Below, one piece after another: positions 8,911 through 18,333 of a DNA stretch of 64,000 nucleotides (position 1 is its first letter; every line of letters starts with the position of its first letter). A model generated the notes under the pieces. It saw only the letters and a list, made by a program, of their open reading frames with translations, did not search any database and was not told where the DNA came from. The DNA is from Peptoniphilus asaccharolyticus DSM 20463. GTDB taxonomy: Bacteria; Bacillota; Clostridia; Tissierellales; Peptoniphilaceae. Where the stretch lies: assembly GCF_900176115.1 (NCBI RefSeq), contig NZ_FWWR01000011.1, positions 124,001 through 188,000 of the forward strand, read 5' to 3'. Position numbers and translations under genes: made by a program.

Positions 8911-9450
8911 CTAAAAATTTAATTCTGGCATTTCAGATTTTTTAGAATCTGCATTCAGATATTCTTGAACTGAAAAACCAAACATTGATGCGAAAATTGA
9001 AGAAGGAAGTTGTTTTACTATTCTGTTGTACTTTGTAACAGAATCATTAAACACCATTCTTGCAACTCTCACTTTGTTCTCATAATCATTGACACTCTTC
9101 ATAGTTTCTATATAGACTTGTGAAGCTTTTAAGTCAGGATATTGCTCTGCTAAGACATTAACTCTGCTCAAAGCACTTTGAATAGCTTGTTCATTACTCT
9201 CTAAGTTCTCCAAAGTTGTATTGCTCTTTCTACTGTCTATAACATCCATAAGAGTTCTATATTCATGGCTTGAATAAGCTGAAGTAGCTTTTGCAAGTTG
9301 GGTTAGAGCGTCCCAACGAGATTGTTGATTAACTCCAATTTGAGAAAAAGAGTTATCGATATATTCTTTAGCCCTTACCAACTGTCTTTGCACTGAAAGA
9401 GCATACACAGCTATAATTACAATAGCTAAAATTATTATATAAAAGTACAT
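8911..9450 (-). CDS. lemA: LemA family protein
   Basis: A 179-residue LemA protein: an N-terminal transmembrane helix (residues 2-17) followed by a long helical bundle with the family signature YIDNSFSQIGVNQQSRWDAL and the RVARMVFNDSVTKYNRIVKQLP block. AGGAGGG stands eight bases before the ATG. Its role is unknown in the family; co-transcription with the DUF2207 gene suggests a shared envelope complex. Confidence 0.9.
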   Translation of the reverse strand: MYFYIIILAIVIIAVYALSVQRQLVRAKEYIDNSFSQIGVNQQSRWDALTQLAKATSAYSSHEYRTLMDVIDSRKSNTTLENLESNEQAIQSALSRVNVLAEQYPDLKASQVYIETMKSVNDYENKVRVARMVFNDSVTKYNRIVKQLPSSIFASMFGFSVQEYLNADSKKSEMPELNF

Positions 9451-9523
9451 TATTAACCCTCCTTTTTGTATATTATATAATAAGTAAAAGAAATATATAT
9501 AAATTTTTTGATGGGTGGGAATT

Positions 9524-10486
9524 ATGAAAATTGTAATGCTTGATTATAAAACTCTAAACGTGGGTGACTTGAGCTTTGAAGAACTTAAAGCACTTGGAGA
9601 TGTGGAGTTATATGAAAATACAGATATAGAAAATGAAAATGAAATTATAGAGAGAATTGGAGACGCCAAGGCGATTATAGTAAATAAAACTCCAATTTCT
9701 AAAAATGTCATTGAGAGATGCAAAAATTTAAAATATATAGGACTGTGTTCAACTGGCTATAATAATATAGACATTGAGGCGGCAAATGAAAGGGGTATAA
9801 GCGTGAGAAATTGTCCTGACTACTCAACTTATGCCGTAAGCCAATTTACAATTGGTCTGCTGCTTGAAATTTGTCATAACACATACAGACATACTCAATC
9901 TGTAATGAGTGGAGACTGGATAGATGCAGAAGATTTTTGCTATTGGAAATATCCTGTTATAGAGCTTTATGGGAAGACGATGGGTATTATTGGATTTGGG
10001 GACATCGGAAAGAATACAGGACGTATAGCTAAGAGCTTAGGGATGAATGTAATAGCAACTGGTTCGAGACCGACAAAGGAAGGCATGGATATAGGACGTT
10101 ATGTGCCATTAGACAAGCTTTTAAGAGAGTCTGATGTAATAGCACTACACTGTCCATTAAATAGAGATACGGAACGCATAATCAACAGAGAAACCATATC
10201 TAAGATGAAAGACGGCGTGATTTTATTAAACACTGCAAGAGGTGGGTTGATAGATGAAGAAGATTTTAGAGATGCTCTTAACTCTGGAAAGATATATGCA
10301 GCTGGAATAGATACAATTGCAGAAGAACCTATGAGAGAGGACAATGTGTTATTAGGAGCTAAGAATTTGCTTATAACACCCCACATAGCATGGTCATCCG
10401 TTGATACTAGAAAAAGACTTTTAAAGATGGTTGTGGATAATTTGAACGCTTATATGAAAGGTGAATCAATAAACGAAGTTAAATAA
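9524..10486 (+). CDS. NAD-dependent D-2-hydroxyacid dehydrogenase (glycerate dehydrogenase-like)
   Basis: About 320 residues with the two-domain D-isomer dehydrogenase layout. The nucleotide fold shows GIIGFGDIGKNTGRIA. The catalytic Arg is in NTARGGLIDE, the Glu in AGIDTIAEEPM and the His in TPHIAWSS; the Trp after His-Ile-Ala is common in glycerate/hydroxypyruvate reductases. It would reduce a 2-keto acid with NADH in the cytosol. The ATG at 9524 follows GGTGGGA; an in-frame GTG at 9515 is possible. Substrate specificity is an inference. Confidence 0.86.
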   Translation: MKIVMLDYKTLNVGDLSFEELKALGDVELYENTDIENENEIIERIGDAKAIIVNKTPISKNVIERCKNLKYIGLCSTGYNNIDIEAANERGISVRNCPDYSTYAVSQFTIGLLLEICHNTYRHTQSVMSGDWIDAEDFCYWKYPVIELYGKTMGIIGFGDIGKNTGRIAKSLGMNVIATGSRPTKEGMDIGRYVPLDKLLRESDVIALHCPLNRDTERIINRETISKMKDGVILLNTARGGLIDEEDFRDALNSGKIYAAGIDTIAEEPMREDNVLLGAKNLLITPHIAWSSVDTRKRLLKMVVDNLNAYMKGESINEVK

Positions 10487-10543
10487 ATATATAAGTCAAA
10501 ACTTAACTTTTGTATCCAAAATGTATCTTAGTCTTAGTTAGCA

Positions 10544-10549
10544 TATAAT
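10544..10549 (+). promoter_or_regulatory. -10 box candidate upstream of the flavoprotein gene
   Basis: TATAAT lies 60 bases before the ATG at 10609. No convincing -35 box was found at 17 bases. A second TATAAT at 10582 is too close to the ribosome site to serve. Confidence 0.3.
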
Positions 10550-10608
10550 AAAGATAAATTGAAATGAAGGTAAAGATTAAATATAATGTATAAGGGAAGG
10601 TTAATCAC

Positions 10609-11793
10609 ATGAAAATTATAATAATAGGTGGGGGAATCTCCGGAATCTTTGCAGCTATCGAATCAAAACGTTTAGGACATGAAGTTTTGGTTTTGGAAAA
10701 GAAAGATAGAATTCTTAAAAAGATGCTGACAACTGGAAACGGAAGATGTAATCTCACTAATGTAAATGTAACTCCAGAGCATTATAATTCAAAGTTTGTA
10801 TCCAAGGCGCTAAGTAGTTTTACAAATAGAGACTTTATAGACTATTTAAAAACTATTGCCGTTTTTACAACTTGTGAGGGGAATAAAGTATATCCACAAA
10901 CGCTTAAAGCACAAACTGTGGTTACTCAGCTGCTTGAAGAGGTAAAAGAGCTTGGAATTGAAGTTATAACTTCTTCACCAGTGTTAAAAGTAGAGAAGAA
11001 AAATAATTTTACAGTATACACAAATGAACATAAATATGTTGCGGATAGAGTTGTGTTTGCAACTGGAGGATGTTCATCTCCAAAGCTTGGAAGCGATGGA
11101 AAGAGTTTTGAAGTATTGAAGAGCTTGGGACATAAGGTAACAGATTTATATCCGGCTTTGACTCAGCTGACTTCAAATTCAAGGGATTTAAAATCCATAA
11201 GCGGAGTGAAAGTTTATTCCAAACCAAAATTGTACGTAGATGGTAATTTCGTCCAAGAAGAAGAGGGAGAAGTTTTATTTACCGAATATGGATTAAGTGG
11301 CCCTCCAATTTTAAGTTTATCTAAGAAAGTGAATATGGAAAGAGGAGATAAGTATGTGGAGTTTTCTCTTATAAATTATTCAAACGAAGATACTAAGGAC
11401 GAATTATATAATATGTACTATATGTTCAGCCACTATCCACTTAAGAGATGGTTGATGGGCATAGTAGACAAAAAATTGGTAGCATATATTTGCAAAAAAT
11501 TAGATTTAAATCAAGATGTGCCGGTGGGGAATATCGATGAAAACAAGTTTAAAGTCTTGGTTCAAGAACTTTTAGAACACAGAGTTGATATTTCGGGTAC
11601 AAAGGGGTTTGAAACATCTCAAGTAACACTTGGAGGAGTTGAGCTATCCCAAGTTGATGAGATAACTTTTGAATCAAAGGTAGTAAAAGGGCTTTATATA
11701 ATAGGTGAGGCTCTTAATATAGACGGAGTTTGCGGTGGATACAACATACAATGGGCGGTATCTTCTGCGATTATGATGAGCAGAAGTCTTTAG
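10609..11793 (+). CDS. FAD-dependent oxidoreductase of the HI0933/BaiN family
   Basis: A 394-residue flavoprotein. The FAD-binding loop is IIGGGISGIFAAIESKRLG near the N-terminus, followed by the family block KKMLTTGNGRCNLTN. The second nucleotide motif is FATGGCSSPKLGSDG, and the C-terminal FAD contact is GEALNIDGVCGGYNIQWA. Members are soluble reductases; one clade reduces bile-acid intermediates, but most have no known substrate. AGGGAAGG precedes the ATG. The next gene starts 9 bases after its stop, so they are likely co-transcribed. Confidence 0.88.
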   Translation: MKIIIIGGGISGIFAAIESKRLGHEVLVLEKKDRILKKMLTTGNGRCNLTNVNVTPEHYNSKFVSKALSSFTNRDFIDYLKTIAVFTTCEGNKVYPQTLKAQTVVTQLLEEVKELGIEVITSSPVLKVEKKNNFTVYTNEHKYVADRVVFATGGCSSPKLGSDGKSFEVLKSLGHKVTDLYPALTQLTSNSRDLKSISGVKVYSKPKLYVDGNFVQEEEGEVLFTEYGLSGPPILSLSKKVNMERGDKYVEFSLINYSNEDTKDELYNMYYMFSHYPLKRWLMGIVDKKLVAYICKKLDLNQDVPVGNIDENKFKVLVQELLEHRVDISGTKGFETSQVTLGGVELSQVDEITFESKVVKGLYIIGEALNIDGVCGGYNIQWAVSSAIMMSRSL

Positions 11794-11801
11794 GAGGTAG
11801 A

Positions 11802-13082
11802 ATGTTCTACTTACAGAATAGATTAAAAGAACATGGGAATATAGCAGTTGGAATAATTGGTTGTGGAATAATGGGAAGCTCTTTATTAGCTCAGCTAAAG
11901 GGACTACAAAATTTTACTCCTATTATTCTGGCATCAAGAAGAATTGAAAAGGTAAAAAATGCATTTTTATCAGCTGGATTTGATGAAAGTGAATTTTTGG
12001 TGACAGATGATATAGAAGTTGCAAGAGAGGTGCTAAAGAGCGGAAAGTCTATTGCGACAACTGATAATATGATTGCCGCAGAGTTACCTGATGTGGTAGT
12101 AGACTGCACAGGAGATACTAATGCGGGATGCGAAGTAACACTAAAGGCGATAGAATCTAACACTCATATTGTCAGCTTAAATGTTGAAATGGACGCAACA
12201 GTTGGCCCTTACTTAAAGGCACTGGCAGACGAAGCGGGAGTAGTTTATTCAGGGTCTGCTGGAGATGAGCCAGGGGCAATAATAGAATTATATGAGTTTT
12301 TAAACACTATGGGGTTTGAAGTCTTGGTGCTTGGAAAGGGAAAGAACAACAAGTTGGACAGAACGGCCACTCCGGATCAGCTTGAAGAAGAGGCAATTAA
12401 AAGAGGGCTTAATCCAAGAATGTTGACATCATTCGTGGACGGCACAAACACAATGACCGAATTGAATGCGGTTTGTAATGCAACTGGATTTGTTCCGGAC
12501 ATAAGAGGATGTCATTCTTTTTCAACCACACCTAAGACAATTGCACAAGATATAGACTTAGCTTCAAGAGGTTCAAAGTTAAACTCCTATGGCACAGTTG
12601 ATTTTTCAATGGGGATAGCTCCGGGAGTGTTTGCAATAGCTAAGACTAATTCTGAGATAATTGACAATGAAATGGAATATCTAAGTGTTGGTAAAAGACC
12701 TAACTTTGCAATATATAGACCATACCATTTGACAAGTTTGGAAACACCAATCTCTATAATTAGAGCTGTGGTTTTAAAAGACTCTACTATAGCTCCTTAT
12801 AAGGGTTCTGTGGCTGAGACAGTGGCCATTGCAAAAAAAGATTTGAAGAAGGGCGATAAACTTGAGGGAATAGGCGGAAGTTCTGTATATGGCGCTCTTG
12901 AAAAATCTACTATTCAAAGAGACGAAAATCTTTTACCTATAGGAATTATTACAGAAAACACTAAGCTTGTACGAGATGTAAAGATGGGTGAAGCACTAAC
13001 TTATGAAGATGTACTATTAGACGAAAATGCGAGCATAGTTAAGGTGAGAAGGCTTCAAGACAATAATGCAATTGACAACTAA
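11802..13082 (+). CDS. NAD(P)-binding, SAF-domain dehydrogenase (COG4091, homoserine-dehydrogenase-like)
   Basis: A 426-residue protein. A Rossmann loop GIIGCGIMGSS occupies residues 18-28. A middle catalytic region resembles homoserine dehydrogenase (CTGDTNAGCEVTLKAIES, YSGSAGDEPGAIIEL), and a SAF domain ends the protein (about 350-426, VAIAKKDLKKGDKLEGIGG). Family members are annotated as predicted homoserine or sugar-alcohol dehydrogenases; the substrate is unknown. The ATG at 11802 follows TAGGAGGTAGA and is preferred over a longer reading that would run into the flavoprotein gene. Confidence 0.82.
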   Translation: MFYLQNRLKEHGNIAVGIIGCGIMGSSLLAQLKGLQNFTPIILASRRIEKVKNAFLSAGFDESEFLVTDDIEVAREVLKSGKSIATTDNMIAAELPDVVVDCTGDTNAGCEVTLKAIESNTHIVSLNVEMDATVGPYLKALADEAGVVYSGSAGDEPGAIIELYEFLNTMGFEVLVLGKGKNNKLDRTATPDQLEEEAIKRGLNPRMLTSFVDGTNTMTELNAVCNATGFVPDIRGCHSFSTTPKTIAQDIDLASRGSKLNSYGTVDFSMGIAPGVFAIAKTNSEIIDNEMEYLSVGKRPNFAIYRPYHLTSLETPISIIRAVVLKDSTIAPYKGSVAETVAIAKKDLKKGDKLEGIGGSSVYGALEKSTIQRDENLLPIGIITENTKLVRDVKMGEALTYEDVLLDENASIVKVRRLQDNNAIDN

Positions 13083-13099
13083 GGACAAAGTAATATAAA
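13072..13099 (+). promoter_or_regulatory. Sigma-A promoter for rrf2
   Basis: TTGACA (13072-13077) and TATAAA (13094-13099) are separated by 16 bases. The -35 overlaps the last codons of the upstream dehydrogenase. It drives the Rrf2 gene and perhaps the T-box/ileS unit behind it. Confidence 0.68.
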
Positions 13100-13175
13100 A
13101 TATACAATTGAAATGCATAGTTACATTTAGAAAATGACTTTGGTAGAGTAGTGCATTTAGAAAGGACGAAAAGCC

Positions 13176-13604
13176 ATGAGAATCACAAAAGAAACAGATT
13201 ATGCATTCAGGATATGCGGTTACTTAGCCCAACACGAAGGTGAAGTAGTGGGAGCACCCAAAATTGCACATGATAGAGTTATACCAGAAAGATTTACATT
13301 AAGAATACTTAGAAAATTAAACTTGGCGGGAATAACTACAGCAAAAAGAGGAGTTACTGGAGGCTATATGTTAAATAGACCGAAAGAAGATATTTCTCTA
13401 TATGATATAGTGGTTGCTATAGATGGACCAATAATTGTGAACAGATGCTTACATGAAGATGACCCTTATTGTTCATGTATGGGGGTAAATGCTTCAGATT
13501 TAAATGGGTGTAAGTTTCACGTAGCTCTTGAAGAAGTACAAAATTCGGTGATAAAAATTTTAAAATCTAAAACATTAGAATGTTTTGGTGAGAATAAGCA
13601 ATGA
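13176..13604 (+). CDS. Rrf2-family transcriptional regulator with four cysteines
   Basis: A 142-residue winged-helix regulator. It begins MRITKETDYAFRICGYLA, has the recognition region LRILRKLNLAGITTAKRGVTGGY, and carries Cys91, Cys99, Cys101 and Cys112 in the effector loop. Three or more cysteines here are the usual [Fe-S] ligands in IscR/NsrR/RsrR-type members, so it probably senses iron-sulfur status or redox stress. The target is unknown; the neighbouring SAF-domain gene or ileS are possible. AAAGGA precedes the ATG. Confidence 0.88.
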   Translation: MRITKETDYAFRICGYLAQHEGEVVGAPKIAHDRVIPERFTLRILRKLNLAGITTAKRGVTGGYMLNRPKEDISLYDIVVAIDGPIIVNRCLHEDDPYCSCMGVNASDLNGCKFHVALEEVQNSVIKILKSKTLECFGENKQ

Positions 13605-13611
13605 AGAGACA

Positions 13612-13787
13612 GTTATAAACGGAGAGTTCAAAGAGAGCATTCGGATGGTGTGAGAATGCAACTTTAGTTTATGAAATCAACTTGGAGCAAAATGGTATGT
13701 CTGCCTTAAAGACATTGAGTGATAGGACCTATAATAAGGGTGGTACCGCGGCGTAAGTCGTCCCTTAATAAGGTCTTTTTTATTATA
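13612..13787 (+). promoter_or_regulatory. T-box leader, isoleucine specifier
   Basis: A T-box riboswitch that reads uncharged tRNA. The invariant T-box AAGGGTGGTACCGCG (about 13737-13751) is followed by the competing terminator: GACCTATAATAAGGG pairs with CCCTTAATAAGGTC, then a T-run to 13781. The distal Stem I element GGATGGTGTGAGAATGC is present, and the specifier region reads GAA-ATC-AAC, where ATC is an Ile codon. This matches ileS downstream. An IS30 copy begins at 13788, four bases of target site after the T-run, so leader and ileS are now 1.1 kb apart. Confidence 0.88.
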
Positions 13788-14904
13788 GATAATTTATCAT
13801 AACAAGTGCAACATAAATAAACTCATAGCTAATCAGCTGTGTTAATATGTAAGTGACCAAACAAAACATATTAAAAGGAGTGATTAACTATGAGCTATAA
13901 CCATCTTACCATAGAAGAAAGATCTTGTATTTACCAATTTTTAAATTTAGGAATGAGTATAAGGAAAATTGCACAAGCACTTAAAAGGTCACCTAGTACA
14001 ATATCTAGAGAAATTAAAAGAAATTCATCTAAGATAAAAGTTAGTAGGGGAAGTTACACTAAGTACTTTCCGATAAAGGCAAATGATAAATATATTGATA
14101 GAAGAAAAGACTGCCATAGAAAAAGTAAATTTTCTAAAGATGTTATTGATTATTTAACTGTAAAGATTAACGAACATTGGTCCCCTGAACAAATATCAAA
14201 TAGAAACACAAATGAGATTCATGAATTACCATCTACATCAACGATATATAGAATGATACACGCCAAAAAGCTGCCAAAAACTAGTATGAAAAATTTGAGA
14301 AGAAAAGCTAAATTTAAAAGGCCAGCAGAAAAAAGAGGAAAATTCAATGATAAAGGTAGAACAATTAAGAAAAGACCTAAAGAGATATACAGAAGGCAAG
14401 AATTAGGCCACTGGGAAGCAGATACAGTGGAATCAGGCAGATTAGATCAATAAAAGGAAAAGTAGATGTTGTTTCGTAACTTTAGCAGAAAGAAAATCTA
14501 GATATTATATAGCAATCCTAGTTGAAAATAGAAAGTCGGAAAGCGTAACACCAGCAATAATAAATGCATTAAAAGATTATCCAAAAGAATTAGTAAAAAC
14601 AATAACCTTTGATAGAGGTAAAGAATTTTCAGAATTTGAGAAAATAGAAAAAGAATTAGGATGCAAAACTTATTTTTGTGATCCCTATTGTGCATGGCAA
14701 AAAGGTACAAATGAAAATAGTAACGGACTTTTGAGGGAGTTTTATCCTAAGGGTATGGATTTATCAGAAGTGAATATTGATGAATTAAATTATAACTTAA
14801 GTTTAATGAATAATAGACCTAGAAAATGTATAAAATATAAAACACCTAAAGAAGAACTTTTTGGTCTCTTACCATAGGTGTTGCATTTGATTTGACAATT
14901 CGTC
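13788..14904 (+). mobile_element. IS30-family insertion sequence, copy 2 (defective)
   Basis: 1117 bp with the same ends as the other copies, flanked by TATA (13784-13787 and 14905-14908). It is one base longer than copies 1 and 3 because of an extra A near 14449-14450, inside the transposase. It sits exactly between the T-box terminator and the ileS ribosome site, in the same direction as ileS. Confidence 0.93.
13890..14877 (+). pseudogene. IS30 transposase, frameshifted
   Basis: It matches the intact 328-residue transposase up to ...ESGRLDQ. A single inserted A (GATCATAAAAGG became GATCAATAAAAGG) then creates a TAA at 14451-14453. The frame resumes downstream and still encodes the second Asp (TFDRGKEF) and the Glu region. 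The truncated 187-residue product keeps the DNA-binding half and the first catalytic Asp only, so this copy cannot move by itself. Confidence 0.92.
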
Positions 14905-14928
14905 TATATAAAATAAGGAGGAAAAGTC

Positions 14929-17900
14929 ATGGAAAATTTTAAACCGCTTTCAAAATCGCCAGTAAAAGACAGAGAAGCTGAAATCTCAACTTACTGGGAT
15001 GACATAGATCTATTAAAAAGATCTGTTGAGACAAGAGAAGGTAAAGAGTCCTACATTTTTTATGAAGGGCCACCAACAGCAAATGGTAAACCGGGGATCC
15101 ACCACGTAATTGCAAGAACTTTAAAAGATTTAACTTGTAGATATAAAACTATGAGTGGCTATAAAGTAAAGCGTAAAGCCGGTTGGGACACTCACGGGTT
15201 GCCAGTAGAAATTGAAGTTGAAAAGAAATTAGGACTTCACAACAAACAGGACATAGAAAAATATGGGGTTGCAGAATTCAACGAAATGTGTAGACAATCC
15301 GTATGGGAATATGAATCTGAATGGAGAAGACTAACTCGTAGAATGGCTTATCTAATTGACTTAGATGATCCATACGTAACTTTGGATAACAACTTTATAG
15401 AATCTGTTTGGAACATCTACAACAAGATGTTTAAAGATGGACTTATTTATGAAGGACACAAGATACTTCCATATTGCCCACGTTGTGGAACAGGTCTAGC
15501 ATCTCACGAAGTTGCACAAGGTTATGAAGAAATAAAAACAGAAACAGTAACAGCAAAGTTTAAGAGAAAAGACAAAGAAAATGAATATTTCTTAGCGTGG
15601 ACAACAACTCCATGGACTTTACCATCAAACGTAACACTTGCTGTAAACCCTAAAGTTGAATATATAAGAGCAAAGATTCATGACGAAGTTTATATCGTGG
15701 CAAAAGAATTAGCTGACAAGGTATTTGACCACGAATATGAAGTGCTTGAAACATTAAAGGGAAGCGAATTAGAAGGAGTTGAATATGAACAACTATTAAA
15801 GTTCATTCAAACAGACCAAAAAGCTTTCTATGTTACAACAGCTGATTATGTAACAACAGAAGATGGTACAGGTATCGTACACACAGCACCAGCTTTCGGG
15901 GAAGACGACTACCAAACAGGAAGAAGATATGGTCTACCTGTGTTTAATCCAGTTGATGAATCTGGTAGATTTACAGAAACTCCTTGGAAAGGTATGTTCG
16001 TAATGGACGCTGATCCAGAGGTTATTCAATATCTAAGAGAAAACAACTTACTATTTGAAAAACATAAATTTGTTCACAACTATCCACACTGCTGGAGATG
16101 CCATACTCCACTAATCTATTATGCTCACCCATCTTGGTATATCGAAGTTACTAAGTTCAAAGAAAAGCTTGTAGAAAACAACAACGGAGTAAACTGGTTC
16201 CCAGATTATGTAGGGGAAAAGAGATTTGGAAACTGGTTAGAAAACTTAAACGACTGGGCAATATCTCGTTCAAGATATTGGGGAACTCCACTTCCAATTT
16301 GGAAATGTGAAGAATGTGGACACACAACTTCAGTAGGTTCAAGAAAGGAACTTGCAGAAAGAGCAATTGAAGACATAGATGAGTCAATTGAACTTCACAG
16401 ACCATACGTTGATGATGTTCATATCAAGTGCGACAAATGTGGTCATACTATGTCAAGAATACCAGAAGTTGGAGACGTTTGGTTCGATTCAGGAGCTATG
16501 CCTTTTGCTCAATGGCACTACCCATTTGAACATGAAGACGACTTCAATGAATTGTTCCCAGCAGATTTCATCTGTGAAGGTATCGACCAAACAAGAGGTT
16601 GGTTCTATTCACTTCTTGCAATCTCAACTTATATGACAGGTAAGAGCCCATATAAGAATGTACTTGTAAATGACTTAATTTTAGATAAATTTGGAAAGAA
16701 GATGTCTAAGTCAAAGGGCAACACAGTTGAACCATTTGATTTATTCGACAGATATGGAGCAGACGTAGTTAGATGGTACTTGATGTATGTATCACCACCA
16801 TGGACTCCAACAAAATTTGATGAAGATGGACTTAGAGAAGTTGATTCTAAATTCTTCAGATCAATCAGAAATATCTACAACTTCTTTAGCTTATATGCAA
16901 ATACAGACGGAATAAATCCAAGAGAATTTGACGTTGCGTATGAAAAAAGAGATGAAATTGACAAGTGGTTATTATCTAAATACAACAACCTTGTAAAAAC
17001 CGTAAGAGAAGATATGGATAAATTTGAAGTTACAAAAGTTGTTAGAAACATCCAAGAATTTGTAATAGAAGATTTATCAAACTGGTATATCAGAAGAAAC
17101 AGAAGAAGATTCTGGGCAACTGAAATCGATGACGACAAGAAAGCTGTATATGCGACAACATACGAAGTTATGCTTGGAATAGCTAAGTTAATAGCTCCAT
17201 TTGTGCCATTCACTGCAGAAGAACTTTACAGAAGTTTAACTGATGGAGAATCTGTTCACCTTGAAATGTATCCAGAAGTTGATAGTGCTCTAATAGATGA
17301 AAAAATAGAAGAAAAGATGGACTTAGTTAGAAACTTAGTTGCTCTAGGACGTGCTTCAAGAGAAAATGCTAAGATAAAAGTACGTCAACCACTTCTAAAA
17401 GTAATTATCGACGGAAAATATAAAGAAATAATTGCTGAATTAGATGAACTTATAAAAGAAGAACTTAACGTTAAAGAAGTTCACTTTGAAGATGATCTTT
17501 CACAATTTATGAACTATGAATTAAAACCAAACTTCAAAGTTGCAGGTTCAATTCTTGGAAGCAAGATAAAAGACTTCTCAAAATATTTAAATTCTGTAGA
17601 TCCTAAGGAATTCGTAACAGAACTTTCAAACAGACCGAAAGAAGTTGAATTGAATGGAGAAAGAACAGAAATTAAAGAAGAATATATCTTAATAAACATC
17701 AAATCTAAAGAAGGTTTTGACGTAACAATGGAAAACAATCTATTTGTAATCCTTGATACAGAGCTTAATGAAGATTTAGTAAATGAAGGATATATCAGAG
17801 AATTCATTTCTAAAATCCAACAAATGAGAAAGAACTTAGATTTAAATATCTTAGACAATATCAAGATTGAATACACATCAGATGATGAAGTTGTAAAAGC

Positions 17901-18030
17901 TATTGAAGCCGGTGCAGAATTTATCAAAACTGAAACATTAGCAGTTGAAGTAGTTAAAGCTGATTCTGTTGATGGAGAAGAAGTAGATCTTAACTCTCAC
18001 AGTTCAAAAATTAGAATACAAAAAGCTTAA
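14929..18030 (+). CDS. ileS: Isoleucyl-tRNA synthetase, type 2, with GIHH signature
   Basis: A 1033-residue class I synthetase that charges tRNA-Ile. It is of the eukaryote-like type 2 by length and by motifs such as KRKAGWDTHGLPVEIEVEKK. The active-site HIGH motif is altered to G-I-H-H at residues 56-59 (PPTANGKPGIHHV), with first and third positions swapped. KMSKSKGN is intact near 590. Zinc-type cysteine pairs occur in the CP1/C-terminal regions (CPRCG, CEECG, CDKCG). AAGGAGGAAAAG precedes the ATG and survived the IS insertion. Type 2 enzymes are generally mupirocin-tolerant, and GxHH members are reported hyper-resistant. The cognate T-box lies beyond the IS30 copy. Confidence 0.95.
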   Translation: MENFKPLSKSPVKDREAEISTYWDDIDLLKRSVETREGKESYIFYEGPPTANGKPGIHHVIARTLKDLTCRYKTMSGYKVKRKAGWDTHGLPVEIEVEKKLGLHNKQDIEKYGVAEFNEMCRQSVWEYESEWRRLTRRMAYLIDLDDPYVTLDNNFIESVWNIYNKMFKDGLIYEGHKILPYCPRCGTGLASHEVAQGYEEIKTETVTAKFKRKDKENEYFLAWTTTPWTLPSNVTLAVNPKVEYIRAKIHDEVYIVAKELADKVFDHEYEVLETLKGSELEGVEYEQLLKFIQTDQKAFYVTTADYVTTEDGTGIVHTAPAFGEDDYQTGRRYGLPVFNPVDESGRFTETPWKGMFVMDADPEVIQYLRENNLLFEKHKFVHNYPHCWRCHTPLIYYAHPSWYIEVTKFKEKLVENNNGVNWFPDYVGEKRFGNWLENLNDWAISRSRYWGTPLPIWKCEECGHTTSVGSRKELAERAIEDIDESIELHRPYVDDVHIKCDKCGHTMSRIPEVGDVWFDSGAMPFAQWHYPFEHEDDFNELFPADFICEGIDQTRGWFYSLLAISTYMTGKSPYKNVLVNDLILDKFGKKMSKSKGNTVEPFDLFDRYGADVVRWYLMYVSPPWTPTKFDEDGLREVDSKFFRSIRNIYNFFSLYANTDGINPREFDVAYEKRDEIDKWLLSKYNNLVKTVREDMDKFEVTKVVRNIQEFVIEDLSNWYIRRNRRRFWATEIDDDKKAVYATTYEVMLGIAKLIAPFVPFTAEELYRSLTDGESVHLEMYPEVDSALIDEKIEEKMDLVRNLVALGRASRENAKIKVRQPLLKVIIDGKYKEIIAELDELIKEELNVKEVHFEDDLSQFMNYELKPNFKVAGSILGSKIKDFSKYLNSVDPKEFVTELSNRPKEVELNGERTEIKEEYILINIKSKEGFDVTMENNLFVILDTELNEDLVNEGYIREFISKIQQMRKNLDLNILDNIKIEYTSDDEVVKAIEAGAEFIKTETLAVEVVKADSVDGEEVDLNSHSSKIRIQKA

Positions 18031-18075
18031 AAATAAATCCCTTGAGCTAATGCTTGAGGGATTATTTAATTAAAT
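18031..18075 (+). terminator. Terminator after ileS
   Basis: AATCCCTTGAGC pairs with GCTTGAGGGATT around TAAT; the TTGA/TTGA part pairs through two G-U wobbles. The tract after it (ATTATTTAATTAAATTTT) is T-rich but broken. From here to 18280 the sequence is very AT-rich with no gene recognised. Confidence 0.65.
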
Positions 18076-18281
18076 TTTAAATTAAAAAGTTAATTGCTAA
18101 GGTTAGTAAAAGATTAAATTAATTTTATTATAATTTGATTTATTTTAAGATTATAATTTAAGATTTAATGGTATTATATGATACAGCAGTATAAGTAAAG
18201 ACAGAAAATGAAATATAAAATTTTGTAAGAAATTATGTAATAGATATTGCATAACGAAGAAAATTATGATATTATCAAACA

Positions 18282-18310
18282 TTTACTTTATTTAACCACT
18301 TTGATATACT
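18282..18310 (+). promoter_or_regulatory. Promoter candidate for carD
   Basis: TTTACT (18282-18287), a 17-base gap, then TATACT (18305-18310). The predicted start lies just before AGGAGG (18321-18326), giving a very short leader. Confidence 0.5.
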
Positions 18311-18333
18311 ATATATGTCCAGGAGGTATTGCA

